The notes beneath the pieces are model-generated. The model saw only the letters and a program-made list of their open reading frames with translations. It ran no database searches and had not been told where the DNA came from. A program made the position numbers and the translations under genes. From Ruegeria arenilitoris (GTDB taxonomy: Bacteria > Pseudomonadota > Alphaproteobacteria > Rhodobacterales > Rhodobacteraceae): a stretch of DNA of 64,000 bases. Each line of letters opens with the position of its first letter. Position 1 is the stretch's first letter. The stretch lies in NCBI RefSeq assembly GCF_042675705.1, contig NZ_JBHTJJ010000001.1; one strand, given 5' to 3'. Below are positions 26,559-34,684 of this stretch, one piece after another.

Positions 26559-26576
26559 GAAATTTCCAAAAATTTC
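26559..26576. promoter_or_regulatory. Inverted repeat in the dctP-gntR divergent promoter region
   Basis: GAAATTT (26559-26565) and AAATTTC (26570-26576) form a 7-bp inverted repeat with a 4-nt spacer, central in the AT-rich gap between the TRAP receptor gene and the GntR gene. GntR/FadR-type repressors bind short palindromes in such places. A candidate plus-strand promoter, TTGCAA at 26584-26589 and TAGGAC at 26607-26612 with 17-nt spacing, lies just after it and would drive the regulator gene. Confidence 0.45.
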
Positions 26577-26646
26577 GAGATTCTTGCAATAAATCGAAAA
26601 TACGACTAGGACACTAAGGAGCCAGACCTGAAAGGTGCAAACCGGA

Positions 26647-27297
26647 ATGAATGAAGAAGTAGATATTTATCAGCACCTTAAAATGCGTCTGATCTCGAAC
26701 GGATTCGAGCATGGTGCCAAGGTTCGGGCCGAAGAGTTGCGCAAGGACTATGGGTGCTCGGCCAGCACGGTTCGCGAAGTTCTTTTTCGTTTGTCATCGG
26801 TGGGTTTGGTGGACTTTCAGGAGCAGAAGGGCTTTCGCGTCCCGAAGCGTTCGCCGCAAAAACTGATCGAGCTGACCCACATCCGCGTTTTGCTGGAGGG
26901 AGAGGGCACCGCAATGTCGATCCGCAACGGCGGGGTGGATTGGGAAGCCAGGCTGACCGCGGCGCATCACAAGCTGAGCCATATCGAAAAGCGCATTCAT
27001 GCCACCGACGACCCCAGCGAGCTGATCGAGATCTGGTTTGCCTCGGAAAAGGAATTCCATCAAACGCTGATCTCGGCCTGTGGGTCGGACACGTTGAAGC
27101 AGATGCACGGCCGAATTTACGCGCAGTTCCGACAGCAATTGATGGTGGCGGACCGGCGGTTCGAGTTCATCTCCGAGAACATCCGGCATCACGCCGACAT
27201 CCTCGAGGCCGCATTGTCCGGCGATGAGCAACTGACCAAGCAGAAGATTCATGACCACCTCAAGCGCCATCTGACCGGCAAGACGATGGGCGACTAA
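26647..27297 (+). CDS. GntR family transcriptional regulator (FCD type)
   Basis: This 216-residue regulator has an N-terminal winged helix-turn-helix (VRAEELRKDYGCSASTVREVLFRLSSVGLVDFQEQKGFRVP, residues about 25-66) and a C-terminal FCD ligand-binding domain (IRVLLEGEGTAMS to the end) with histidines (EKEFHQTL, RHHADILEA) that usually bind a metal-associated organic acid. It is divergent from the TRAP operon and convergent with denD, so it most likely represses the surrounding sugar-acid genes until the ligand appears. The ATG at 26647 is preferred; GTG at 26635 in frame is possible. Its stop overlaps the denD stop. Confidence 0.9.
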   Translation: MNEEVDIYQHLKMRLISNGFEHGAKVRAEELRKDYGCSASTVREVLFRLSSVGLVDFQEQKGFRVPKRSPQKLIELTHIRVLLEGEGTAMSIRNGGVDWEARLTAAHHKLSHIEKRIHATDDPSELIEIWFASEKEFHQTLISACGSDTLKQMHGRIYAQFRQQLMVADRRFEFISENIRHHADILEAALSGDEQLTKQKIHDHLKRHLTGKTMGD

Positions 27298-28262
27298 GCG
27301 CGGAAGTCATCCTCAAGATAAACGCGTATGATGTCTTCAAAGCTCGACTCTGCGCGGAAGCCCAGCTCAAGCGCGCGATCGGTTTGAAAATCGCGTGGCC
27401 AGCCTTTGACAATGCGCTCTATGTCCGGGTCGGGAACATGCTTGATCAGGTTGACCGCGTCTTGACCGGCGATGGTCCGCAAAGCTTCGATCTGTTCGGC
27501 GACCGTACAACTGATGCCTGGCATGTTCAGGGCGCGCCGGTCGTTCAGCAGTTTCGTATCAAGATCGGCCGCGTGGGTCAGAAATCGTGCCGCTGCCCGA
27601 GGGCTGGCGTGCCAGTGGCGAACGGTGTCGTCAACCGGCAGAACCGCCTCGAGCCCGTTCAGGGGCTCTCGAATGATACCCGAAAAGAAGGAGGAAGCGG
27701 CGGCATTTGCCTTGCCGGGCCGCACGCACAGCGTCGGCAGCCGCAGGGAGATGCCGTCGATGTATCCTTTTCGACTGAAGTCGGAAATCATCAACTCGGA
27801 CGCAGCCTTCTGCGCCCCGTAGCTGGTCAGAGGGGCGCAGAGGAATTCATCGTCGATCCGTTCGGGGAAAGGAGCGCCAAAGACGGCTATGGACGAAGCG
27901 AAGACCAGCCGCGGGCGGTAGGCGCCGCTGGTGGCGTTATGCTCGTCCCTCAATGCGTTCAGCAGCGCCCAGGTCGTCATCAGGTTGACGTCCCAACCGA
28001 GGTCAAAGTCAGCTTCTGCCTGACCTGAGACAATCGCGGCCAGATGAAAGATCACGTCAGGGCGCTGAGCGGCCAGAAGCTTGGCCGAGTTCGGGGCCGC
28101 GATGTCGCCAACGGTAATTTCGCCGGGTGCACCCTCGACCGGAAATGAAAGGTCGAACAATGATACACGGGCGTCCGGGCTAAAGGTCTGCTCGGCCGAA
28201 ATGTGATGCGCCAGTTTCTGACCCAGCATTCCACCGCCGCCGATGATGAGGATATGCGTCAC
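27294..28262 (-). CDS. denD: NAD-dependent epimerase/dehydratase family, D-erythronate dehydrogenase-like
   Basis: This 322-residue extended SDR has ILIIGGGGMLGQKLA at the start and catalytic Y-x-x-x-K in TSYGAQKAASE, with serines in LVFASSIAVFG. The pattern VIFHLAAIVSGQAEADFDLGWDVNLMTTWALLNALR and ISLRLPTLCVRPGKANAAASSFFSGIIREPLNG is that of DenD, which oxidises D-erythronate to 2-keto-D-erythronate. The usual partners OtnI and OtnC are not in the window, so the true substrate may be another sugar acid. GTG at 28262 overlaps the last base of the preceding stop. It converges with the GntR gene. Confidence 0.85.
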   Translation of the reverse strand: MTHILIIGGGGMLGQKLAHHISAEQTFSPDARVSLFDLSFPVEGAPGEITVGDIAAPNSAKLLAAQRPDVIFHLAAIVSGQAEADFDLGWDVNLMTTWALLNALRDEHNATSGAYRPRLVFASSIAVFGAPFPERIDDEFLCAPLTSYGAQKAASELMISDFSRKGYIDGISLRLPTLCVRPGKANAAASSFFSGIIREPLNGLEAVLPVDDTVRHWHASPRAAARFLTHAADLDTKLLNDRRALNMPGISCTVAEQIEALRTIAGQDAVNLIKHVPDPDIERIVKGWPRDFQTDRALELGFRAESSFEDIIRVYLEDDFRA

Positions 28263-29143
28263 TACATGCCATTCCGTTTTCTGAGCTCGAGGTAGAGCGC
28301 AGAGTGATCCAGCTCGGCCCCATCCATTTCGTTTATCAGGTATTCGAACCGGTCGCGTACGGCTTGCGTATTGGGCAGTTCCAGGCCGAGACCGCGTGCC
28401 TCATCCAAGGTGTTGTCCAGATCCTTCAGCTGAAACTTCGAGAGCCCGCCGGGAACGAAATCCCGGTTGGACATGCGTTCTCCGTGCTGTTGCAGGATCA
28501 CGCTGTCGGCAAACCCACCGCGCAGCGCGGCGCGCAAAGCAGCCGGGTCTGCGCCACCTTGTTCGGCCAGCAGGGTTGCCTCGGCAACGGCGGAAATCGT
28601 GACGGCAACGATCGTCTGATTGGCCAGTTTGCACAATTGACCGGCGCCGCTGGGGCCGACATGCACAGGCCGCCCCATGGCGGAGAGGATTGGCAGTACC
28701 TCCAGCATGACCTTCTCGTCGCCGCCCACCATGATCGCCAGCGAGCCCGCCTCGGCCCCCTTGGTGCCACCGGAGACCGGGGCATCCAGATGCCGCAGGC
28801 CGAGGGTTTCGAGTTGGGCCGACTGCGCGCGGGCATGTTCAGGCTTGGCGCTGGACATGTCGATCCAGACGGCACCAGGTTTCAGCTGGTCGTAAAAGGA
28901 AGGGTCTTCCAGCAGCGCGCCGGTTGCGTATCCGTCGGCCAGCATGGTCACGATCACATCGGCTTGGGCAACCGCGTGGGCCGGGGTGTCCGCAACCGTG
29001 GCACCTTGGTCCGCCAATGGTCGTGCCTTTTCGGCGCTGCGGTTCCAAACGGTCAGGGGAAAGCCTGCCGCAAGCAGGTTTCGTGCCATCGGCGCCCCCA
29101 TTAGGCCGGTGCCCAAAAGGGTCACTTTGCGCTGTTCGCTCAT
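28262..29143 (-). CDS. NAD(P)-dependent beta-hydroxyacid dehydrogenase (GarR-like)
   Basis: This 293-residue enzyme contains VTLLGTGLMGAPMARNL, DAPVSGGTKGAEAGSLAIMVGG and the catalytic lysine in GAGQLCKLANQTIVAVTISAVAEA. These resemble 2-hydroxy-3-oxopropionate (tartronate semialdehyde) reductase GarR, the enzyme closing galactarate/glucarate breakdown, though no GarL aldolase is visible nearby. ATG at 29143 follows a strong AAGGAGG. It leads a two-gene unit with denD and is divergent from the SDR at 29338. Confidence 0.87.
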   Translation of the reverse strand: MSEQRKVTLLGTGLMGAPMARNLLAAGFPLTVWNRSAEKARPLADQGATVADTPAHAVAQADVIVTMLADGYATGALLEDPSFYDQLKPGAVWIDMSSAKPEHARAQSAQLETLGLRHLDAPVSGGTKGAEAGSLAIMVGGDEKVMLEVLPILSAMGRPVHVGPSGAGQLCKLANQTIVAVTISAVAEATLLAEQGGADPAALRAALRGGFADSVILQQHGERMSNRDFVPGGLSKFQLKDLDNTLDEARGLGLELPNTQAVRDRFEYLINEMDGAELDHSALYLELRKRNGM

Positions 29144-29324
29144 ACTTGCTTATCCTCCTTCGGGCCGCACCACGCATGGTTATAGCCAAACCAAAATCTC
29201 TGTCATACGCTAACGGCATCAAGTTCCTGCGCCAAAGCCTGTTGCGTTTCCACGCAGAATTTTTTGGTGCTGCCCGGTCGCACTCGGGCCCGGGGTCGTT
29301 GTGTTTGGTCGCAAGTAGTGAAAG

Positions 29325-29335
29325 GTAAATTTTAC
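29325..29335. promoter_or_regulatory. Small palindrome over the SDR ribosome-binding region
   Basis: GTAAA-T-TTTAC is a perfect 5+1+5 palindrome 2 nt before the SDR start codon, overlapping the ribosome-binding region AAAGG. It lies at the edge of the 194-nt divergent gap shared with the GarR-like gene. A short operator is possible; the match is short enough to be chance. Confidence 0.25.
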
Positions 29336-29337
29336 AT

Positions 29338-30096
29338 ATGTCAGAAAGACTTGTGGGGAAGCGCGTCCTTGTGACGGCCGCCGGACAGGGTATCGGGCGT
29401 GCCAGCGCAATCGCAATGGCGCGCGAAGGGGCGCAGGTGTTTGCGACGGATATCAACCTCGAAAACCTTTCTTCGATTCGGTCCGAGAATCTCGAAAATA
29501 TCGAAATTTTCGAGATGAACGTCACCGATGACACCAGCGTCGCTCAGGGGGTTGAGCGGGCAAATCCGGACGTGTTGTTCAACTGTGCGGGCTTCGTGCA
29601 TCACGGGACCATCCTGGACGCCACCGATGAAGAGTGGGATTTTGCGATGGACCTCAACGTGCGGTCCATGATGCGCACAACGAAGGCTGTGCTGCCGGGG
29701 ATGGTCGAACGGGGCGGCGGCTCGATCATCAACATGTCTTCCGCTCTGGGGTCGATCATCGGCGCGCCCAACCGCTTTGTCTATGGTGTGACTAAAGCAG
29801 CGGTCGTGGGGCTGACGAAATCGGTTGCTGTTGATTTCATCACAAAGGGCATTCGTTGCAACTGCATTTGCCCCGGAACGGTCGACAGCCCCAGTTGGCG
29901 CGATCGGGTCGAGGCCTTGGCCCAAGAGCTGGGCAGCAGGGAAGAGGCCATGGCGCAGTTCGTGGCTCGCCAACCCATGGGCCGCGTCGCCAAGGCGGAA
30001 GAAATAGCGGCACTGGTCGTCTACCTGGCAAGCGATGAGAGTGCTTTCACCACAGGACATACACACATAATCGATGGGGGGTGGTCAGGCCAATGA
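29338..30096 (+). CDS. SDR family dehydrogenase, probable 2-keto-3-deoxy-sugar-acid 4-dehydrogenase
   Basis: This 252-residue classical SDR has TAAGQGIG (13-20), NCAG (82-85), S134/S135, Y149 and K153. It resembles the BDH2/DHRS6 group and the bacterial 2-keto-3-deoxy-L-fuconate dehydrogenases (FVYGVTKAAVVGLTKSVAVDF, CNCICPGTVDSPSW). These oxidise C4 of a 2-keto-3-deoxy acid to a 2,4-diketo-3-deoxy acid. The genes that follow, a dehydratase and a fumarylacetoacetate-hydrolase-type enzyme, would act just before and just after it. The stop overlaps the next start (ATGA). Confidence 0.87.
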   Translation: MSERLVGKRVLVTAAGQGIGRASAIAMAREGAQVFATDINLENLSSIRSENLENIEIFEMNVTDDTSVAQGVERANPDVLFNCAGFVHHGTILDATDEEWDFAMDLNVRSMMRTTKAVLPGMVERGGGSIINMSSALGSIIGAPNRFVYGVTKAAVVGLTKSVAVDFITKGIRCNCICPGTVDSPSWRDRVEALAQELGSREEAMAQFVARQPMGRVAKAEEIAALVVYLASDESAFTTGHTHIIDGGWSGQ

Positions 30097-31889
30097 CGAA
30101 GATAACAAAGGACGATCTGCGGTCGCGGAAATGGTTCATGAACTCGGAGAACCTCGAGATGACCGCGCTGTATCTGGAACGGTATCTCAACTACGGCCTG
30201 ACCCGCGCCGAGCTTCAGTCCGGCAAGCCAATCATCGGCATTGCGCAAACGGGTAGCGATCTCAGCCCGTGCAACCGCCACCACCTGGAATTGTCCAAAC
30301 GTGTGCGCGACGGGATCATCGCGGCCGGTGGCACGTGCATCGAAATTCCGGTGCACCCGATTCAGGAAACGGGTAAGCGGCCGACTGCCTCGCTGGATCG
30401 CAATCTGGCCTATCTTTCGCTGGTCGAGAGCTTGTTTGGTTACCCGATCGACGGCGTGGTGCTGAACATCGGTTGCGACAAGACCACGCCGGCGCTGTTG
30501 ATGGCGGCCGCCACCGTCAATATCCCGGCAATCGCTCTGTCCGTCGGCCCGATGTTGAACGGCTGGTGGAAGGGCGAGCGCGCAGGGTCGGGAACCGTGA
30601 TCTGGAAGGCTCGGGAAGACCTTGCTGCCGGTGAAATCGACACTGATGAGTTCATGGAGATTGCAGCGGCTTCCGCGCCTTCGGCTGGCTATTGCAACAC
30701 GATGGGAACGGCGACCACGATGAATTCGCTGGCCGAAGCCTTGGGAATGCAACTGCCCGGGGCCGCCGCGATACCGGCCCCGTACCGGGAGCGCGGGCAG
30801 ATCAGCTATGAAACCGGAAAGCGCATCGTCGAGATGGTGTGGGAGGATCTGCGCCCAAGCGATGTCATGACGCGGGCGGCATTCGAAAATGCGATCGTCA
30901 TCAACTCGGCGATCGGTGGATCGACGAACGCGCCGATCCATTTGAACGCGATCGCCCGGCACCTTGGCGTTCCTCTCAACAACGATGACTGGCAAAGCCT
31001 GGGTCACGACGTGCCGCTGCTGGTCAACATGCAGCCGGCCGGGAAATACCTAGGAGAGGACTACCAGCGCGCCGGCGGTGTCCCTGCCGTGGTCGGTGAG
31101 TTGATTGATGCCGGATTGCTGCCCAACCCCGATGCACTGACGGTCAACGGCCAGTCGATGGGCGAGAACTGCGGGACACGCCGGTCGCTGAACGACGACG
31201 TGATCAAGCCGGTTAGGAATCCGGTCAAGCATCAGGCCGGGTTCATCAACCTTTCGGGCAACCTGTTCGAAAGCGCGATCATGAAGACATCGGTGATCTC
31301 GTCCGCTTTCCGCGATGCCTACCTGTCGAACCCGGATGACCCCAATGCATTCGAGGGCCGGGCGGTCGTGTTTGACGGGCCTGAGGACTTTCATCACCGC
31401 ATCGATGATCCGGCAGAAAACATCGACGCAGACTGTATCCTGATCATGCGCGGCGCAGGGCCCAAAGGTTACCCGGGCGCGGCCGAGGTGGTGAACATGC
31501 GGCCGCCCTCATACCTGTTGAAACAGGGGATCGAAGCGCTGCCCTGCATCGGTGATGGGCGCCAGTCCGGCACTTCCGGAAGCCCGTCGATCCTGAACGC
31601 CTCGCCCGAGGCGGCCGAAGGCGGCGGGCTGGCGCTGGTGAGAAATGGCGACCGGTTGCGCATCGATCTGGGCAAAGGGACGGCGGACATGCTTGTTCCG
31701 CTGGAGGAGTTGCATGAACGTGCCCGCGAACTGGAAGCCGCAGGTGGCTACTCGGTCCCGCCCGACCAGTCACCCTGGCAGGAGATCTTCCGCGAGAAGG
31801 TCGATCGTCTGGATCGCGGCATGACGCTGAAGGGCGCCGACAAATTCAGGGACATCGCGCGGCAATTCCTGCCGCGGGACAATCACTAA
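30093..31889 (+). CDS. IlvD/Edd family sugar-acid dehydratase (L-arabinonate/pentonate type)
   Basis: This 598-residue iron-sulfur enzyme removes water from an aldonic acid to give a 2-keto-3-deoxy acid. Cysteines that fit the cluster ligands appear in SDLSPCNRHH, in NIGCDKTTPA (also carrying the metal-site Asp and the lysine that is carbamylated in relatives) and in GYCNTMGTATTMNSLAEALGM. The C-terminal half has GPKGYPGAAEVVNMRPP and GDGRQSGTSGSPSILNASPEAAEGG, where the catalytic serine region lies. Wording is closest to L-arabinonate/D-xylonate-type dehydratases, not DHAD or Edd. ATG at 30093 overlaps the SDR stop. Confidence 0.9.
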   Translation: MTKITKDDLRSRKWFMNSENLEMTALYLERYLNYGLTRAELQSGKPIIGIAQTGSDLSPCNRHHLELSKRVRDGIIAAGGTCIEIPVHPIQETGKRPTASLDRNLAYLSLVESLFGYPIDGVVLNIGCDKTTPALLMAAATVNIPAIALSVGPMLNGWWKGERAGSGTVIWKAREDLAAGEIDTDEFMEIAAASAPSAGYCNTMGTATTMNSLAEALGMQLPGAAAIPAPYRERGQISYETGKRIVEMVWEDLRPSDVMTRAAFENAIVINSAIGGSTNAPIHLNAIARHLGVPLNNDDWQSLGHDVPLLVNMQPAGKYLGEDYQRAGGVPAVVGELIDAGLLPNPDALTVNGQSMGENCGTRRSLNDDVIKPVRNPVKHQAGFINLSGNLFESAIMKTSVISSAFRDAYLSNPDDPNAFEGRAVVFDGPEDFHHRIDDPAENIDADCILIMRGAGPKGYPGAAEVVNMRPPSYLLKQGIEALPCIGDGRQSGTSGSPSILNASPEAAEGGGLALVRNGDRLRIDLGKGTADMLVPLEELHERARELEAAGGYSVPPDQSPWQEIFREKVDRLDRGMTLKGADKFRDIARQFLPRDNH

Positions 31890-31900
31890 AAGGAACCGAA

Positions 31901-32749
31901 ATGAAACTTGTTCGCTACGGAGCCGCAGGGTCGGAAAAGCCTGCGTTGGTCGACTCAGCGGGTCAATTGCGGGATTTGTCCGCCCATGTCACCGATATCA
32001 CCGGTGAAACGCTCGGCGACGCAGTGCTGGACAGGCTGCGCGCAATTGATCCCGAAAGCTTGCCGATTGTTGAAGGGGATCCGCGGATCGGAGCTTGCGT
32101 CGGCAAGATCGGCAAGTTTCTGTGCATCGGACTGAACTACTCGGACCATGCTGCCGAAACGGGCGCGGATATTCCCAAGCATCCGATCCTGTTCTTCAAG
32201 GCAAACTCCGCCATCGTGGGGCCTTATGATGACGTTGTGATGCCGCGCGGGTCCACCCATACCGATTGGGAATGCGAGTTGGGTGTGGTGATCGGCAAAA
32301 CGGCGAAATACGTCTCCAAGGCTGATGCTTTGGACTATGTCGCCGGTTATTGCATCGTCAATGATGTGTCCGAGCGGCATTTCCAGACGCAACTGACCGG
32401 ACAATGGACCAAGGGCAAGTCCTGCGACACGTTCGGTCCGACCGGTCCGTGGTTGGTCACCCGCGATGAGGTTCCCGATCCTCAGGCGCTGGGCATGTCC
32501 CTGGATGTGAACGGTCAGCGGATGCAGACGGGAAACACGGCGACGATGATTTTTACCGTTGCCGAGATCATCGAGCATCTGAGCCAGTTGTTCACCCTTC
32601 ATCCCGGTGACGTGATTTCGACGGGCACACCGCCCGGGGTCGGCATGGGGATCAAGCCCGATCCGGTCTATTTGAAGAAGGGCGACGTGATGGAACTGAG
32701 GATCGACGGGCTGGGCACGCAGCGGCAGAAGGTCAGTCAGGATGACTGA
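31901..32749 (+). CDS. Fumarylacetoacetate hydrolase family protein, probable 2,4-diketo-3-deoxy acid hydrolase
   Basis: This 282-residue protein has a short N-terminal domain and the FAH core from about residue 70: FLCIGLNYSDHAAETG, PILFFKANSAIVGP, the metal-binding Glu residues in DWECELGVVIGK, DVSERHFQ, GKSCDTFGPTGPWLV, and STGTPPGVGMG. This wording is that of 2,4-diketo-3-deoxy-L-fuconate/rhamnonate/pentonate hydrolases, which cleave to pyruvate plus lactate (from 6-deoxyhexonates) or glycolate (from pentonates). The start follows AAAGGAACC. It overlaps the next gene by 8 nt. Confidence 0.87.
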   Translation: MKLVRYGAAGSEKPALVDSAGQLRDLSAHVTDITGETLGDAVLDRLRAIDPESLPIVEGDPRIGACVGKIGKFLCIGLNYSDHAAETGADIPKHPILFFKANSAIVGPYDDVVMPRGSTHTDWECELGVVIGKTAKYVSKADALDYVAGYCIVNDVSERHFQTQLTGQWTKGKSCDTFGPTGPWLVTRDEVPDPQALGMSLDVNGQRMQTGNTATMIFTVAEIIEHLSQLFTLHPGDVISTGTPPGVGMGIKPDPVYLKKGDVMELRIDGLGTQRQKVSQDD

Positions 32750-33665
32750 GCTTTTGCAGATCGGCGGGATTACCGACCGGATGAAAGATCGGCTGTCCAC
32801 CGCATTTGATATTCGCCAGTTGGACGATTTTGATGCCGCGCGCATCACGCATGTGGTCACGAACGGACATGACGGCGTGCCGCCCGACCTGATGGCCCAA
32901 CTGACAAACCTGAAGATGATCAGCGTCTACGGGGTGGGATATGATGCAGTCGATGCAACGGCTGCTGCAGCCCGTGGAGTTGTCGTAACGCACACCCCGA
33001 ATGTGCTGAACAACGAGGTCGCAACCACCGCCGTTCTGCTGATGCTGGCCTGCTACCGAGAGCTTGTGCGCGACGATGAGTACGTCCGATCGGGCCGGTG
33101 GGAAACAGAAGGCAATGCCCCTTTGACCCGATCAGCCGACAATCAGAAGGTTGGAATTCTGGGGCTTGGCCGTATCGGCCAGGCGATTGCTGACAAACTG
33201 GGGCCGTGGTCGCCCGAAATCTCCTATCACACCCGCAGTCCCAAGGATGTGCCATACCGATATTTCGACAATCTGGTCGACATGGCCAAACACGTGGATG
33301 TGCTGATTTGCATAACGCCGGGCGGGCCGTCGACCAACAAGCTGGTCAACGCCGAAGTGATGCGGGCGTTGGGGGCCGGGGGCACGCTGATCAATGTCAG
33401 CCGAGGATCTGTTGTTGACGAGGCGGCTCTGATTGAGGCGCTGCAAAGCGGTGCGCTTGGCTGGGCAGGGCTGGATGTTTTTGAGGACGAGCCCCGCGTT
33501 CCACAGGCGTTGCGCGAGTTGCCAAACGTGGTTCTGTTGCCGCATGCGGGCAGTGCTACTGTCGAAACGCGTGCCGCTATGGGTGATCTGACGGTGGACA
33601 ATCTGTTGCAGCATCTCAATGACGGATCGGTTCTGACCGCCGTGCCGGAATGCAAAGATCTGTGA
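32742..33665 (+). CDS. D-isomer-specific 2-hydroxyacid dehydrogenase (glyoxylate/hydroxypyruvate reductase type)
   Basis: This 307-residue enzyme has the dinucleotide motif VGILGLGRIGQAIADKLG near residue 137 and the catalytic triad in NVSRGSVVDE (Arg), EDEPRVP (Glu) and LLPHAGSAT (His). It could reduce glyoxylate or oxidise the glycolate or lactate released by the preceding hydrolase. It is the last gene of the plus-strand operon, overlaps the hydrolase gene by 8 nt, and meets the HupE/UreJ gene tail to tail 18 nt further. Confidence 0.9.
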   Translation: MTELLQIGGITDRMKDRLSTAFDIRQLDDFDAARITHVVTNGHDGVPPDLMAQLTNLKMISVYGVGYDAVDATAAAARGVVVTHTPNVLNNEVATTAVLLMLACYRELVRDDEYVRSGRWETEGNAPLTRSADNQKVGILGLGRIGQAIADKLGPWSPEISYHTRSPKDVPYRYFDNLVDMAKHVDVLICITPGGPSTNKLVNAEVMRALGAGGTLINVSRGSVVDEAALIEALQSGALGWAGLDVFEDEPRVPQALRELPNVVLLPHAGSATVETRAAMGDLTVDNLLQHLNDGSVLTAVPECKDL

Positions 33666-33682
33666 ATTGACCGCTTAGGCGC

Positions 33683-34684
33683 TCAGAACCCGTTGACCCG
33701 CTCGATCAGCCAATAGAGCGATATGCACCCGATGGCATAGCCTGTCACCGGGGTGGCCAAGTGGGTCACCCAATCGGCGTTCCGTGGCGCGATAAGGCGC
33801 CACATCGCAATCAGAAGCGCGAGCACTGCGATAAAGGCAAGCTGACCGGCCTCGACGCCGATGTTGAAAGCCAGCAGCGCTGCGGGGATCTCTTGCGAGG
33901 GCAGGCCGATTTCAGCCAGAGCACCGGCAAAGCCGAGCCCGTGCAGAAGGCCGAAACTGAAGCAAACGATCCACGGGTATTGCTCGGATAACCGCAGCTC
34001 GCCCTCTTTGTGCCTCAGGATTTCCAGAGCAAGGAATACGATGGACAATGCAATGACGGCTTCGACGGGGCCGGCGGGCACGTTGAGAAACCCAAGCGTC
34101 GCCATCGCCAGCGTCAGCGAATGCGCGACTGTGAACGCGGTGATCGCACCGACCAACCGCCATGGGTTCCGCACCAGAACAAAAAGCGCAAAGACGAACA
34201 ACAGGTGGTCCCAGCCGCCCAGAATGTGTTCGAACCCAAGCAGGAAGTAGCTGCCAAAAACCGACCAGATCGTCGGCTCCGCTGGAACCATCAATTCGGC
34301 CTCATCCGGCGTAAATCTGAGCGTCACGGGTTCAGCATTCAGCAGTCGAACGCGCAGCAAGACATCGTTCTGCTGACGCTCCAACCCGTCTATGGTCACA
34401 ACATGGCCTGCTATTTCGGCGTCACATTCTGCAATCCAAGAAGACACCCACGCCTGGTTTTCCGCTGTTGGCTCCGGGCCATGTGCCGGAGCGCAATGAT
34501 CGGGCAGAACCGCATCGATCTCCATGGGTTGTCCGTTCACGTCGGGAATACGCCAGAGGATTCTCCAGGTGCCCGGCGCCAGTTCGTTCAGGTCCAGATA
34601 GCCGGGGTCAAGCGCGTGTGCTCGGCCGAATTGTGGAACCATGCCCAGCCAAAAGGCCAGCAGAACAAAGAAGACTGTCTTCAC
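33683..34684 (-). CDS. HupE/UreJ family membrane protein
   Basis: This 333-residue protein starts with a signal-like segment, then an approximately 110-residue extracytoplasmic domain (GTWRILWRIPDVNGQPM, LLRVRLLNAEPVTLRF), then six or seven membrane helices. The histidine-containing helix motifs GFEHILGGWDHLLFV, FTVAHSLTLA and GLLHGLGFAGAL are typical of HupE/UreJ_2 proteins, whose relatives transport nickel or cobalt. No hydrogenase or urease genes are present, so the metal and role are open. Its GTG start overlaps the PpiC gene stop (GTGA), and DUF3604 lies upstream. Confidence 0.87.
   Translation of the reverse strand: MKTVFFVLLAFWLGMVPQFGRAHALDPGYLDLNELAPGTWRILWRIPDVNGQPMEIDAVLPDHCAPAHGPEPTAENQAWVSSWIAECDAEIAGHVVTIDGLERQQNDVLLRVRLLNAEPVTLRFTPDEAELMVPAEPTIWSVFGSYFLLGFEHILGGWDHLLFVFALFVLVRNPWRLVGAITAFTVAHSLTLAMATLGFLNVPAGPVEAVIALSIVFLALEILRHKEGELRLSEQYPWIVCFSFGLLHGLGFAGALAEIGLPSQEIPAALLAFNIGVEAGQLAFIAVLALLIAMWRLIAPRNADWVTHLATPVTGYAIGCISLYWLIERVNGF

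Noticed and set aside
33683..34684. HupE/UreJ taken as evidence for hydrogenase or urease
   Set aside because: No hup, hyp, ure or nickel-enzyme genes are present; the family also occurs independently.
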